10,089 nucleotides of DNA, from assembly GCA_021789755.1 (NCBI GenBank), contig JAJYJD010000119.1, positions 1 to 10,089 of the forward strand, written 5' to 3'. Shown here piece by piece: positions 1-8,749 of the stretch. The notes beneath the pieces were generated by a model. It worked only from the letters and a program-made list of their open reading frames with translations, did not search any database and was not told the DNA's origin. This stretch comes from Bacteroidota bacterium. Its GTDB lineage: Bacteria > Bacteroidota > Ignavibacteria > Kryptoniales > JAKASW01. Both the position numbers and the translations under genes were made by a program. Every line of letters begins with the position of its first letter. The stretch's first letter is position 1.

Positions 1-3000
1 CCGGAAGCCGCATCACCGACCGCAAATTTCGTCAGGGCCGATACGGTCGCACACGCCGGAGATACAACTGTCGCCCGGATTTCTGCATCGGACACCCTCT
101 CACGAAAAGCCGGCTTCGACAGTGCGGCGGTGAAGCCCGATTCAGTGCGGTCGCTCGACAGTCTGAAACTTTCAGCCTGGCTCAACGGCATGAGGCACAC
201 GCAGCCGCAGGCCGCAATATTTGCCCGATACCAGTATCCTCTGTTTCTTTATGCCGGGGTTGTACAACACATCACGACCATAGACTCGACCGGAAAGTTC
301 GTGAACATCCGGGAGGTACTCCTTAATAACGACATCAGGATCCCGCTGCAGATCCCGATCGACGAATATGTCAAGCTCGAGGAGGAACATTCCGTGAGGA
401 GCACGTGGGAAAACCTGGCTCATCAATATACCCTGGCAGCGCAGAACGAACTCGGTTCATTTATGGCCGGGGTAACGAACATCGACATACCGATTCCACC
501 TAATCCGGTTCTGAGTATATTCGGGCCGCCGCGCATAAACCTGAAAATTTCAGGAGCGGTCGACATACACGGCGCCTGGCGCAACCAGAAACTGAACGCG
601 CAGACACTTTCTCAACTTGGGAACGTCACGAACCAGCCCGACTTTAAACAGGACGTCCAGATAAATGTGGGCGGGACGGTCGGCGACAAACTGACCATAG
701 GCGCGAACTGGGACACACAGAACCAGTTTGATTACGAGAACCAGTTGCAGATAAAGTACAAAGGTTACGACGACGAGGTTGTGAAAAGCGTCGAGGCCGG
801 GAACGTCTCTATGAGCACTCCTTCGTCCTTCATCGGCAGCAACCAGGCGCTGTTCGGCATAAAGACAGAGATGCAAATGGGGCCGGTCACTCTGACCGCC
901 CTCGCGAGTCAGCAGAAGGCTCAGAGCAAGACTCTCACCGTGAGCAACGGATCTTCCAGCCAGACGTTCTCGCTTCACGCTTACCAGTTTGCGACGAATC
1001 ACTACTTCATCGACACGAGCTACATAGCGGGTTACGAGCCATACTACCAGAAGTCAGGAAATCCGTACACCCGCAATACTTACGTGACCGATTACGAAGT
1101 TTACGTTTCTCAGCCGACGACCATCGCGAATCCAAACATGCGCCAGGGTTACGCCGTAATCGACCTCCCGCCGATTCCGGCGGGGCAAACCACCATGCCT
1201 GCGCTTTATGATTCACTGCGCAGCGGTACGGCTTCGGGCCAGGTTTCGCCGTCCTGGCAGATTGAACCCGGAAGATTTCAGAAGCTCGACCCCTCACAAT
1301 TCACTATCGACCCCAAAACAGGAGTCCTCTCACTCAACACTTCCATCCAACAGAACCAGATCGTTGCCATTGCCTTCACTACTGCCGACGGCACGACTTA
1401 CGGCACCTTCTCATATACAGATACATCCGCCGTGAAAAAGCCGTTGGTTCTCAATATGATCGTCCCGCAAAATCTGACCCCCAGCGAGACAGACGCGTGG
1501 CGGCTTATGCTCAGGAACATTTACCCGACAGGCGGGCTGAACTTCGACAAGAACTCGCTTCAGAACGTGCAGATCACATATACCCCTCCGGGTCAGGCAG
1601 CAGTAAACACGATCGGCACCACTAACCTCCTGCAGATTTTCGGGCTAGACAAAACCGGCCCGGACGGTTCGGGAGGGCCAGACGGTCAGCTGGACTGGAA
1701 CCCGTACGTAGACATAAACCCGCAGACAGGCGAGATAATACTTCCTTTTCTCAAGCCGTTCGTGGAGGCGTTCAATCCGGCTACAAATCCGGAAGCGCAA
1801 GGTATCACAGGTGCAGATTCATTCGCATACCCGCAGATTTACGATACCACTGCCGATATAGCGGCCCAGCAATTCGGGGACCGCGACAGGTTCCTGATCA
1901 CGGGAACGTATACCAGCTCGGCCACTTCCCATTACAATCTCGGCTTCAACCTCGTCGACGGCAGTGTGAAGGTGCTTCTTAATGGGAACCCTCTGACTGC
2001 CGGGGTCGATTATACGGTAGACTATGTGACGGGGGAAGTGGATATAAAAAATCCTACGGCTCTCACATCGGGTGCAAATGTCCAGATCCAGTACGAGACC
2101 AACGATATATTTCAGATAGCTTCGAAAACGCTGATGGGAGCGAGAGCCGACGTCAAGGTGAACGATAATACCGATATCGGTTTCACCCTCATGAGTTATA
2201 CCCAGCAATCTCCGAACGACAAAGTACGTCTCGGAGAAGAACCGATCAGCAATTTGATCCTGGGAGCCGACGCCGGTACATCGATCGACCTTCCATTTTT
2301 GACAAAGGCTCTGGACGCCCTACCGCTAATCCAGACGGCCGCCCCTTCGAGATTGACTGTCCACGGGGAAATGGCTTATATGCTTCCCAATCCGAACACA
2401 AGATCGAGTGTCATCCCCGACGACAACGGACAGGGAGTGGCGTACATCGACGATTTCGAAGGCTCAAAAAAGACCATCCCTCTGCCGATCACCTTCTCGA
2501 ACTGGACGCTCGCCAGCCCGCCGGCCGTGTCGGTTCTGGACTCACTGCATCCGGGAATAGTGGACTCCGTCAAAAATAATTACCGGGCCTGGACTTACTG
2601 GTACAACAGGATTCCATCCGTAACAAGCGTGAAGGATATCTGGCCCAACAAGAACGTGCCCGCCGACCAGTCGACTCAGACCGTCCTTTCAATCGGCATG
2701 CTCGACACAGTCAGAGGACAGTACAACAGAGCGAAGGACCTCACATCCACCTTGAAGGCTGATCCGACACAGGCATGGGGAGGCATGATGACGCTGCTGT
2801 CATCCAACGCCAGCGACCTCGTATCTCAAAATATAAATTACATCGAAATATGGATGAAAGTAGACGAGGCACCGGGCAACGGAACCATGCACATAGATCT
2901 CGGACAGGTGAGCGAAGATATTATCGGAGACAGGTTTCTCCACACGGAAGACACAACAGGCTTGGGCACGCTTCTTCCAGGGCTTGATCTTGGACTGGAT

Positions 3001-6000
3001 CTTATGAATGACACGCAGGAAAGAAAGGCCTTCCCGTGGATTGTAGCAAACTCAGACAGGCCGTGGGACCCGAACGGCAACGATCCGGAGGGTGACGATT
3101 ACTACTACGCAAACAGCTCAACTCCGGCAGACAGCTCTTACTTCCAGGTGAACGGTACTGAGGGAAACAGCGTAACGGAGTCCGGAAGGCTTCCCGACAC
3201 TGAAGATTTGAACCACAACGGGACTCTCGATCTGCTGAACAGCTATTTTGAGTATGCCGTCAAGCTGGACACAACCAAGAATCCCTTTATAGCCGGCGGC
3301 GGCAGCAATAAATGGTACCAGTACATTATTCCTCTACAGGATTTTGAGAGAGCGGTGGGCAATCCAAGCCTTTCAAACGTCCAGTACGTGCGCGTGTGGT
3401 TCAACGGTATGACGGGACCCATGCAGGTCAGGATTGCAGAGATGAACCTTGTCGGAAATTACTGGAGGACTCCCAACCAGAACGACAGCACGATGCAGGT
3501 TTCGGTCGTCAACATCGAGGACAATCCGGGTTACTCCGCGCCGGTTCCAGGTCTTCAGCCGACAGACTACTCAAACCCGAACGGGCCAATAAAACTGAAC
3601 GAGCAATCGCTGGCCCTCATACTAAACGGCCTTCCGGATGACAGCTCCCGTTACGTGTACAAGACGTTCCCCCAGCCGCAGAATTTCTTCAACTATCACA
3701 CAATGAAGATGTTTGTCCACGGCGACCCAAGCTTCAACTACGTCGACTCCACAAACTACGACGCCGAGATCTACATGCGGTTCGGGAGCGATGCAAGTAA
3801 TTACTACGAATACAGGCAGCCCATCAAGTACGGCTGGCAGGATATGACCGTGGATTTTGCGAGCCTCACTTCAATCAAACAAAAACGCGACTCGATAAAC
3901 CAGGCAATCTCGAGGTCCCCGGCCAACAACGGCATACCCGGCGCCACATACTGGTTACAGGGAAACCCATCCCTGCAAAATGTCACCTACTTCCAGATCG
4001 GAGTGGTGAACCCGGAACACTGCGGAACGACGTTGCCTCTCTTCGGGGAGGTGTGGGTCGACGAACTTCGACTCACAAATGTCGACAATACTCCGGGCCT
4101 GGCTTACCAGTTGTCCAGCAATGTCCAGCTCGCCGACTTCGGTTCGATCTCTTTCAACTTCACACACGTCGACCCCTACTTCCACACGCTGACTACACAA
4201 TTCGGTTCAAGAAACACACAGCGGAACTGGGGGATCAGCGGGTCGTTCAGCCTTGAAAGGCTCCTCCCCCGCGAATGGCTGGGCACAACCATTCCCTTTT
4301 CATATTCTCACACCGAGTCATTTGCGAACCCCCTATATCTGCCGAACAGTGATATACTCGTGACGGAAGCCGTACAGAGAAGAACAAAATATCTGATCGA
4401 ATACGACCACATGGCTCCCGATTCTGCAGCGATGATCGCAGACAGCCTCCTGACGAGTTCACAATCCATGACGGTGAGTGACCAGTGGGGTATCTCGAGT
4501 ATGAGAATAAAGTTCCCCTCTGATAAATGGTACATCCGCGACATAGTCGACAACATCAGCATGGGCTTCAACTGGAACGGCTCCAATTTCAGAAACCCGC
4601 AGACCAAAACGGGGAGTCAGTGGGCATGGCAGTACAACGCAGGCTACTCCGTTCAATTCGATCCGATGGCTTATTTCACTCCTTTCCCCTCCAAAACCAA
4701 TGGCCCGGTTGGCGGCCAGCAGGGCCAGGGAGATTTTCAAATAAGATATCTACCGAACACTCTCACCCTTTCGATGAGCGCCTCGAGATCGCTCACCCTC
4801 AACAAGCTGTGGTCCCAGCCGCTGCCGATCGTAACGCCGAACTTCACAGCACAGCGCTCGGGAGGGATAAACTGGAAACTCACAAACAACGGTTTCCTGA
4901 ATCCGACCATCGACTACAGGTTCAACGTCGGCAGTTCGCTGCTCTATCTCGAGACCGACACGACGTCAACCGGCGCTCTTCGGCTGCTTCCAGGCTCTTA
5001 CGTTTTCCGGCAGATATTCCTTCACGGGGGATTAATAAACTTCGGCAACGACTACACTTTCTCGGAGCAGTTCGCCCTGACCACGCAGCCGAAATTGCCG
5101 TTCGGTACGCAGAAGTATATGGACCTGCAGGCAAGCTACAATTCCGGCTATCAATGGACCAACAACATCCAGCAGGGAGCGATCGGAAAAGGAGCGGGGT
5201 TCAGCAGTTCTCTCCAGCTCGGGACCAATCTCCGCCTGAAGTCGCTCGCCGATTCATGGTTTTCCGCGAGCACCGCTCCTCAGCAGGCGCAAGCGCCGGA
5301 GCGCGGAGGGCGTGGACAAGGACGCGGGCGGGGACGCGAAGAATTCGAGGCTCCTGCACAAGACACTACTTCTTCGAGCGGAGGCGGTAATCCGCTCGGA
5401 AACCTTTTTAATGTCCTCGTGAAGGTCCCGTTCCTGGATTATGAAAACGTCAGCATCAATTTCTCCACCACGAACACGAGCTCAAACGGAGGTCTTCCCA
5501 GCCTCCGACCCGGCATGGGCAACTTCTTCAGGCTCCCGTTCATACAGGAGAGCAACCCCGAGCTCGGTCCCTCACAGCTTTACCAGCTGGGTCTCGTCTC
5601 GGACCCCTACAGCACACTGATGCTCTCCCCGAAGAAAAGTTTTCCCTTCTTCGGCTTCACTCTTGGCCCCACAAGGAGGATAGCTCTGAACGGAGTGAAC
5701 ATAACCGACAATTTCTCGAACAGCAACACGCTGGACATCCGGACGTCGAGAAACCTGTGGGCCGGCGCACGTATCGACCTCTCGTGGCATGTCGGCTGGT
5801 CCTACAACCGCAATGTGCAGTTCCAGACGGATTCGCTCGGCTTCATTATCCCGAGCTCGGTCACCACACAGGTGAGCGGACAGGTTAGCAGGAGCTTTTT
5901 CACCGTGCCGCCCGTTCTGATATTTTCGGTGTTCAAAAGCAGTATAAACCAGGTTGCCTCGATCTACCAGAATCTCACGGCTGCCGACCCCAACAACCTC

Positions 6001-6738
6001 CAATCATCTTCCGATCAGAAGGCTTCGCAGGCTTTCCTGCAAGGATTCGAGACACTCCCGATACTCGACAAGATATTCGGCCAATACATGCCGCGGATGA
6101 ATTATTCGTTCACGTGGAGCGGACTCGAGAACCTGCCGCTGTTCAAGAGTTTCGCCTCTCAGGTCAGCCTCAACAACGCTTACCAGTCCACCTATACACA
6201 AAACTGGCATAATTCTTTGACGGGGACCCAGATCAACGATGCGCAGACGATCTCCTACGGATTCCAGCCTCTTATCGGCCTGAACATCGCCTTCAAGAGT
6301 TTTGGGGACGCCAATATATCGGGATCCATATTGTACAACACAAGCACCCAGTACGCTCTCACACCGTCATCGGGCAATATCGCAGAGTCGTATACAGGAC
6401 AGCTCTCGATAACAGCGGACTACGCCAAGAGAGGTTTTTCCCTGCCCCTGTTCGGACTGAATCTCAAGAACGATATCGACATCAGTGCAAGCTACTCCGT
6501 GTCACAGACCAGCAGGTCTTCTTACGCTTTTTCCAGCATCAGTGCCGGCCCTACTCCCCTGGACGGCACCAGCCAAATTGCAATTCAGCTTACCTTTAAG
6601 TATGCATTAAGCCAGCGTGTTACTGCATCTATTTACTATAAGAACACCCGCGTCGTCCCGACTGTGCCGGGCTCGCCGATCCCCGGAACAACCACGAACG
6701 AGGCCGGAATAGACGTCCATGTATCGATAGCAGGTTAA
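1..6738 (+). CDS. sprA: SprA, type IX secretion outer-membrane translocon (5'-partial)
   Basis: SprA forms the giant outer-membrane beta-barrel through which T9SS cargo leaves the periplasm in Bacteroidota; in gliding species it is also needed for motility adhesins. The frame is open from base 1 to the TAA at 6736-6738, about 2245 codons, so the start and signal peptide lie upstream; the GTG at 130 is only the first in-frame start-like codon. Flavobacterium SprA is about 2400 residues, so most of the protein is here. Family-like blocks, in order: the VGDKLTIGANWDTQNQFDYE stretch followed by VKSVEAGNVSM (about 682-813), HYFIDTSYIAGYEPYY (about 1000-1050), AYIDDFEGSKK (about 2440-2472), an Asp/Asn loop (3196-3231), VWVDELRL (4051-4074), then long runs of alternating polar/hydrophobic beta-strands with aromatic ends to the C-terminus. 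Cysteine is almost absent, as expected for a large outer-membrane barrel. The first ~55 visible residues are Ala/Ser/Thr/Asp-rich and probably disordered. Identification rests on recalled family motifs, not an alignment. Confidence 0.93.
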   Translation, partial: PEAASPTANFVRADTVAHAGDTTVARISASDTLSRKAGFDSAAVKPDSVRSLDSLKLSAWLNGMRHTQPQAAIFARYQYPLFLYAGVVQHITTIDSTGKFVNIREVLLNNDIRIPLQIPIDEYVKLEEEHSVRSTWENLAHQYTLAAQNELGSFMAGVTNIDIPIPPNPVLSIFGPPRINLKISGAVDIHGAWRNQKLNAQTLSQLGNVTNQPDFKQDVQINVGGTVGDKLTIGANWDTQNQFDYENQLQIKYKGYDDEVVKSVEAGNVSMSTPSSFIGSNQALFGIKTEMQMGPVTLTALASQQKAQSKTLTVSNGSSSQTFSLHAYQFATNHYFIDTSYIAGYEPYYQKSGNPYTRNTYVTDYEVYVSQPTTIANPNMRQGYAVIDLPPIPAGQTTMPALYDSLRSGTASGQVSPSWQIEPGRFQKLDPSQFTIDPKTGVLSLNTSIQQNQIVAIAFTTADGTTYGTFSYTDTSAVKKPLVLNMIVPQNLTPSETDAWRLMLRNIYPTGGLNFDKNSLQNVQITYTPPGQAAVNTIGTTNLLQIFGLDKTGPDGSGGPDGQLDWNPYVDINPQTGEIILPFLKPFVEAFNPATNPEAQGITGADSFAYPQIYDTTADIAAQQFGDRDRFLITGTYTSSATSHYNLGFNLVDGSVKVLLNGNPLTAGVDYTVDYVTGEVDIKNPTALTSGANVQIQYETNDIFQIASKTLMGARADVKVNDNTDIGFTLMSYTQQSPNDKVRLGEEPISNLILGADAGTSIDLPFLTKALDALPLIQTAAPSRLTVHGEMAYMLPNPNTRSSVIPDDNGQGVAYIDDFEGSKKTIPLPITFSNWTLASPPAVSVLDSLHPGIVDSVKNNYRAWTYWYNRIPSVTSVKDIWPNKNVPADQSTQTVLSIGMLDTVRGQYNRAKDLTSTLKADPTQAWGGMMTLLSSNASDLVSQNINYIEIWMKVDEAPGNGTMHIDLGQVSEDIIGDRFLHTEDTTGLGTLLPGLDLGLDLMNDTQERKAFPWIVANSDRPWDPNGNDPEGDDYYYANSSTPADSSYFQVNGTEGNSVTESGRLPDTEDLNHNGTLDLLNSYFEYAVKLDTTKNPFIAGGGSNKWYQYIIPLQDFERAVGNPSLSNVQYVRVWFNGMTGPMQVRIAEMNLVGNYWRTPNQNDSTMQVSVVNIEDNPGYSAPVPGLQPTDYSNPNGPIKLNEQSLALILNGLPDDSSRYVYKTFPQPQNFFNYHTMKMFVHGDPSFNYVDSTNYDAEIYMRFGSDASNYYEYRQPIKYGWQDMTVDFASLTSIKQKRDSINQAISRSPANNGIPGATYWLQGNPSLQNVTYFQIGVVNPEHCGTTLPLFGEVWVDELRLTNVDNTPGLAYQLSSNVQLADFGSISFNFTHVDPYFHTLTTQFGSRNTQRNWGISGSFSLERLLPREWLGTTIPFSYSHTESFANPLYLPNSDILVTEAVQRRTKYLIEYDHMAPDSAAMIADSLLTSSQSMTVSDQWGISSMRIKFPSDKWYIRDIVDNISMGFNWNGSNFRNPQTKTGSQWAWQYNAGYSVQFDPMAYFTPFPSKTNGPVGGQQGQGDFQIRYLPNTLTLSMSASRSLTLNKLWSQPLPIVTPNFTAQRSGGINWKLTNNGFLNPTIDYRFNVGSSLLYLETDTTSTGALRLLPGSYVFRQIFLHGGLINFGNDYTFSEQFALTTQPKLPFGTQKYMDLQASYNSGYQWTNNIQQGAIGKGAGFSSSLQLGTNLRLKSLADSWFSASTAPQQAQAPERGGRGQGRGRGREEFEAPAQDTTSSSGGGNPLGNLFNVLVKVPFLDYENVSINFSTTNTSSNGGLPSLRPGMGNFFRLPFIQESNPELGPSQLYQLGLVSDPYSTLMLSPKKSFPFFGFTLGPTRRIALNGVNITDNFSNSNTLDIRTSRNLWAGARIDLSWHVGWSYNRNVQFQTDSLGFIIPSSVTTQVSGQVSRSFFTVPPVLIFSVFKSSINQVASIYQNLTAADPNNLQSSSDQKASQAFLQGFETLPILDKIFGQYMPRMNYSFTWSGLENLPLFKSFASQVSLNNAYQSTYTQNWHNSLTGTQINDAQTISYGFQPLIGLNIAFKSFGDANISGSILYNTSTQYALTPSSGNIAESYTGQLSITADYAKRGFSLPLFGLNLKNDIDISASYSVSQTSRSSYAFSSISAGPTPLDGTSQIAIQLTFKYALSQRVTASIYYKNTRVVPTVPGSPIPGTTTNEAGIDVHVSIAG
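5281..5395 (+). other. Arg-Gly-rich low-complexity insert within SprA
   Basis: This in-frame stretch reads QQAQAPERGGRGQGRGRGRE, followed by an acidic/Ala-Pro segment and a Ser/Gly run (SSSGGG). It is GC-rich and contains the heptamer GGACGCG twice, 12 bases apart (5320-5326 and 5332-5338), which suggests growth by short in-frame duplication. On both sides the sequence returns to normal beta-strand-like SprA sequence, so it probably forms a flexible, strongly basic loop. Whether it faces the periplasm or the outside cannot be told from sequence alone. Confidence 0.7.
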
Positions 6739-6741
6739 AAT

Positions 6742-7206
6742 ATGACGGCAATGGAAAACGACCACAAGCGTTTCATGGGGCTCGCCCTTAAAGAGGCCGA
6801 GATTGCTTTCGAAAAGAACGAGATACCGGTCGGGGCCGTGATAGTCAGCGACGGCACCGTCATAGCGAGGGCTCATAACCAGGTCGAGCTGCTTCAGGAT
6901 CCGACCGCACATGCGGAGGTAATTGCGATCGGCGCCGCAGCAGCCCACCTGGGGAAATGGAGACTGAATGGATGCGCTCTCTACGTCACGCTCGAGCCAT
7001 GCCCGATGTGCGCGGGAGCGATAGTATTGTCGCGGATGGATCGTATCGTTTTCGGAAGTTACGATCCGAAAATGGGAGCGTGTTCTACGCTCTATAATAT
7101 AGCCCAGGACGATCGGCTCAACCACAGGGTCGAAGTGATCGCCGGTGTGATGGACGACGAGTCGAAATTTCTCCTCAGGGAATTCTTCGCAAGGAAACGG
7201 GGCTGA
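6742..7206 (+). CDS. tadA: tRNA-specific adenosine deaminase TadA
   Basis: TadA deaminates the wobble adenosine 34 of tRNA-Arg(ACG) to inosine so that one tRNA can read CGU, CGC and CGA. The 154-residue product is of normal length and carries the zinc-dependent cytidine/deoxycytidylate deaminase signature: HAE at residues 57-59 (His57 zinc ligand, Glu59 proton shuttle) and PCPMC at 86-90 (Cys87 and Cys90 zinc ligands). These positions match the numbering I recall for E. coli TadA, as does Asp108. The NHRVEV motif near residues 127-132 is also typical of the family. The ATG at 6742 lies three bases after the sprA stop; a weak GCAGG at 6730-6734 sits seven bases before it inside the sprA end, which favours it over the in-frame ATG at 6751. 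The tight spacing suggests co-transcription and perhaps translational coupling with sprA. No key residue is missing. Confidence 0.96.
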   Translation: MTAMENDHKRFMGLALKEAEIAFEKNEIPVGAVIVSDGTVIARAHNQVELLQDPTAHAEVIAIGAAAAHLGKWRLNGCALYVTLEPCPMCAGAIVLSRMDRIVFGSYDPKMGACSTLYNIAQDDRLNHRVEVIAGVMDDESKFLLREFFARKRG

Positions 7207-7208
7207 CA

Positions 7209-7242
7209 TGACGCGTCGCCGCGGCCGGCACCTGAAGCGTCA
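7209..7242. terminator. Possible bidirectional terminator hairpin between tadA and the cyclase
   Basis: TGACGC at 7209-7214 is the exact reverse complement of GCGTCA at 7237-7242, and the 22-base interval between them contains GC-rich self-complementary sequence (GCCGCGGC). It lies just after the tadA stop and before the stop of the convergent cyclase gene, where a shared terminator is expected. The stem is only six pairs and there is no clear T-tract, so the call is weak. Confidence 0.3.
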
Positions 7243-7256
7243 CCGGAAACGATAAT

Positions 7257-8603
7257 TTAAAGCGGGTGATCCGCAGTTACCTTTTCCTTCTTGCGTTCCA
7301 CGAAATACATTTCAACGGCCTGCATGTTCTTTATGGCAAGCGCACCGCGCGGCTCGAGGGTGTACTTATTCGTCCTCCTGAGAATTTCATACACCTGCTG
7401 CGATACGTTTATCTTGTGAGGGAGCGATGCCGCTTCAAGCCGGGAAGCGATGTTAACCGTCGGCCCCCACACGTCGTAGATGAACCTCCACGTCCCGATG
7501 ATCCCCGTAATTGCCGGACCGGTGTGGATCCCGATCCTTAAAGCCCAGTCGTGGCCCGTCCTCGACCGGAGGTCGTCCGAAAACCCGCGGACGACTTCCC
7601 TGATTTCGAGCGATGCCTCGACCGCCTCCTCGAGCTGATTGTCCTCCGCGAATAACCCTCCCGCGAACATGTAGCAGTCCCCTATCGTCTTGAGCTTCTC
7701 GAGATTGTGTCTCCTGACGCACCCATCGAAAGAGTTGAACATTTCCTCGAGAATTTTCAGGACCTCACGCGCGTCGGACGTCTCGGCGATCTTATAGAAC
7801 GACACGAAGTCCGCAAAAACTATCGTCGTGGACGAGTTGTACTGTGGCGGGGGGTAGCCGGACCCGTTGATTTGCCTGACTATGTTCTCCGGAAGTATGT
7901 TTTTGAGGATCGACTCGGTCTTCTCCTTCGCTTCCTCTATCTCCCTGTTCTGCCGCTCGATCGTTTTTGTGTCGAGAAATTCCTTCGCCCTGGAAGAGAA
8001 GACGAGCCGGGAAAGCACCCAGGCGACCACAACCGCCGCCGTCCCGTTCAGATAATGGCTGACCAAAATGTTCTGGTTCGGCTGTGTGTGCGATATGCCC
8101 ACCATAAAATATACATGCGCCAGGAGGTACAGGAGGAAGCTCGTAGCGCCGCTGAAGTAAAAGGCGACGCCAACACCGAATAAGGCAATTACATACACCG
8201 TTATCATGCCCTGTATCATCTGGTCGACGGAAGAAACTGAGGCCGCCCAGATCAGTATGAAGAACACGAACAGCAGTACGGTTAGAATGTGCGAGATCCG
8301 GACCGAATCCGGATTTGCAGGCTTCGCGATCGTCATGACGACGATAAAGAGTATCATGGCGACCTGAATGACTACATGCAGATAGAAGAGATAGCTGTAC
8401 CCCGGCATCAGAACCCACAGCCCGCTCTCCCGATGCTGAAAGTCTACGTACATTACAAAAAAATGGATGACAAGGAGTGCTATGGCAAAAATTCTCGCCC
8501 GGTAATAATTGGTGAAATACACCTGCTGAAGAAATGGGAATCTCTCGTCGGGGGGAATCGCCTTCAGACTGTTCTGCCAGAACCTGACAACCGGGTTAGT
8601 CAT
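7257..8603 (-). CDS. Six-transmembrane class III adenylate cyclase
   Basis: This 448-residue protein should convert ATP to cAMP at the cytoplasmic face of the inner membrane. Six hydrophobic segments are visible at roughly residues 37-54, 68-92, 104-122, 131-150, 153-170 and 186-203, followed by a charged helical linker (206-235) like the signalling coiled coil that precedes many cyclase domains, then a class III catalytic domain (about 255-435). The metal-binding aspartates are Asp265 (VFADF) and Asp309 (TIGD). The base-selecting pair is Lys305 and Asp377 (YDVWG), the combination expected for ATP; guanylate cyclases use Glu and Cys there. Asn384 and Arg388 (NIASR) complete the transition-state residues, so activity is predicted. 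The domain must homodimerise, since only one is present. The ATG at 8603 is fixed by an in-frame TGA three codons upstream, but has no clear Shine-Dalgarno sequence. The membrane module is not one I recognise by name, so the signal is unknown. Confidence 0.93.
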   Translation of the reverse strand: MTNPVVRFWQNSLKAIPPDERFPFLQQVYFTNYYRARIFAIALLVIHFFVMYVDFQHRESGLWVLMPGYSYLFYLHVVIQVAMILFIVVMTIAKPANPDSVRISHILTVLLFVFFILIWAASVSSVDQMIQGMITVYVIALFGVGVAFYFSGATSFLLYLLAHVYFMVGISHTQPNQNILVSHYLNGTAAVVVAWVLSRLVFSSRAKEFLDTKTIERQNREIEEAKEKTESILKNILPENIVRQINGSGYPPPQYNSSTTIVFADFVSFYKIAETSDAREVLKILEEMFNSFDGCVRRHNLEKLKTIGDCYMFAGGLFAEDNQLEEAVEASLEIREVVRGFSDDLRSRTGHDWALRIGIHTGPAITGIIGTWRFIYDVWGPTVNIASRLEAASLPHKINVSQQVYEILRRTNKYTLEPRGALAIKNMQAVEMYFVERKKEKVTADHPL

Positions 8604-8673
8604 AACGAATCAAACATGCGTGGTATCCCAGACTTGGTGTCGCAAAAGTGTAGCCGGCCATATTGCCCTCTGA

Positions 8674-8705
8674 CTAAATTACAACGCTTTTTCATAAGTA
8701 GCCAA
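8674..8705 (-). promoter_or_regulatory. Weak candidate promoter for the adenylate cyclase gene
   Basis: Read on the minus strand, TTGG (8705-8702) and TAATTTAG (8681-8674) are separated by 20 bases. They resemble the Bacteroidota primary-sigma consensus TTTG and TAnnTTTG with one mismatch each. The predicted leader before the ATG would be about 65 bases. The motif is short and degenerate, so chance is a real alternative. Confidence 0.2.
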
Positions 8706-8718
8706 TCCTTTAAATTCG
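8688..8718 (+). promoter_or_regulatory. Weak candidate promoter for the alpha/beta hydrolase gene
   Basis: TTTT (8688-8691) and TAAATTCG (8711-8718) are separated by 19 bases and resemble the Bacteroidota TTTG / TAnnTTTG promoter elements with one mismatch each. An alternative sigma-70-like reading is CTGACT (8670-8675), 17 bases, CATAAG (8693-8698), four of six matches in each box. Either would give a leader of a few tens of bases. It partly overlaps the candidate promoter on the other strand. Confidence 0.28.
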
Positions 8719-8749
8719 AACGAAGGAAACCGCATTACAGAATTAACAC

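Noticed and set aside
130..132. GTG at 130 as the start of sprA
   Set aside because: The same frame is open to base 1 with similar composition, no ribosome binding site precedes it, and no signal peptide follows, although an outer-membrane protein needs one.
4527..5390. 287-codon plus-strand open frame inside sprA
   Set aside because: Arg/His/Gln-rich composition without domains, fully inside the conserved sprA frame; shadow frame.
6607..7209. 200-codon minus-strand open frame opposite tadA
   Set aside because: tadA has every catalytic residue at the expected position; the antisense product has no recognisable motif.
7257..8603. Guanylate rather than adenylate cyclase
   Set aside because: The base-selecting residues are Lys305 and Asp377, the ATP-type pair, not the Glu/Cys pair of guanylate cyclases.
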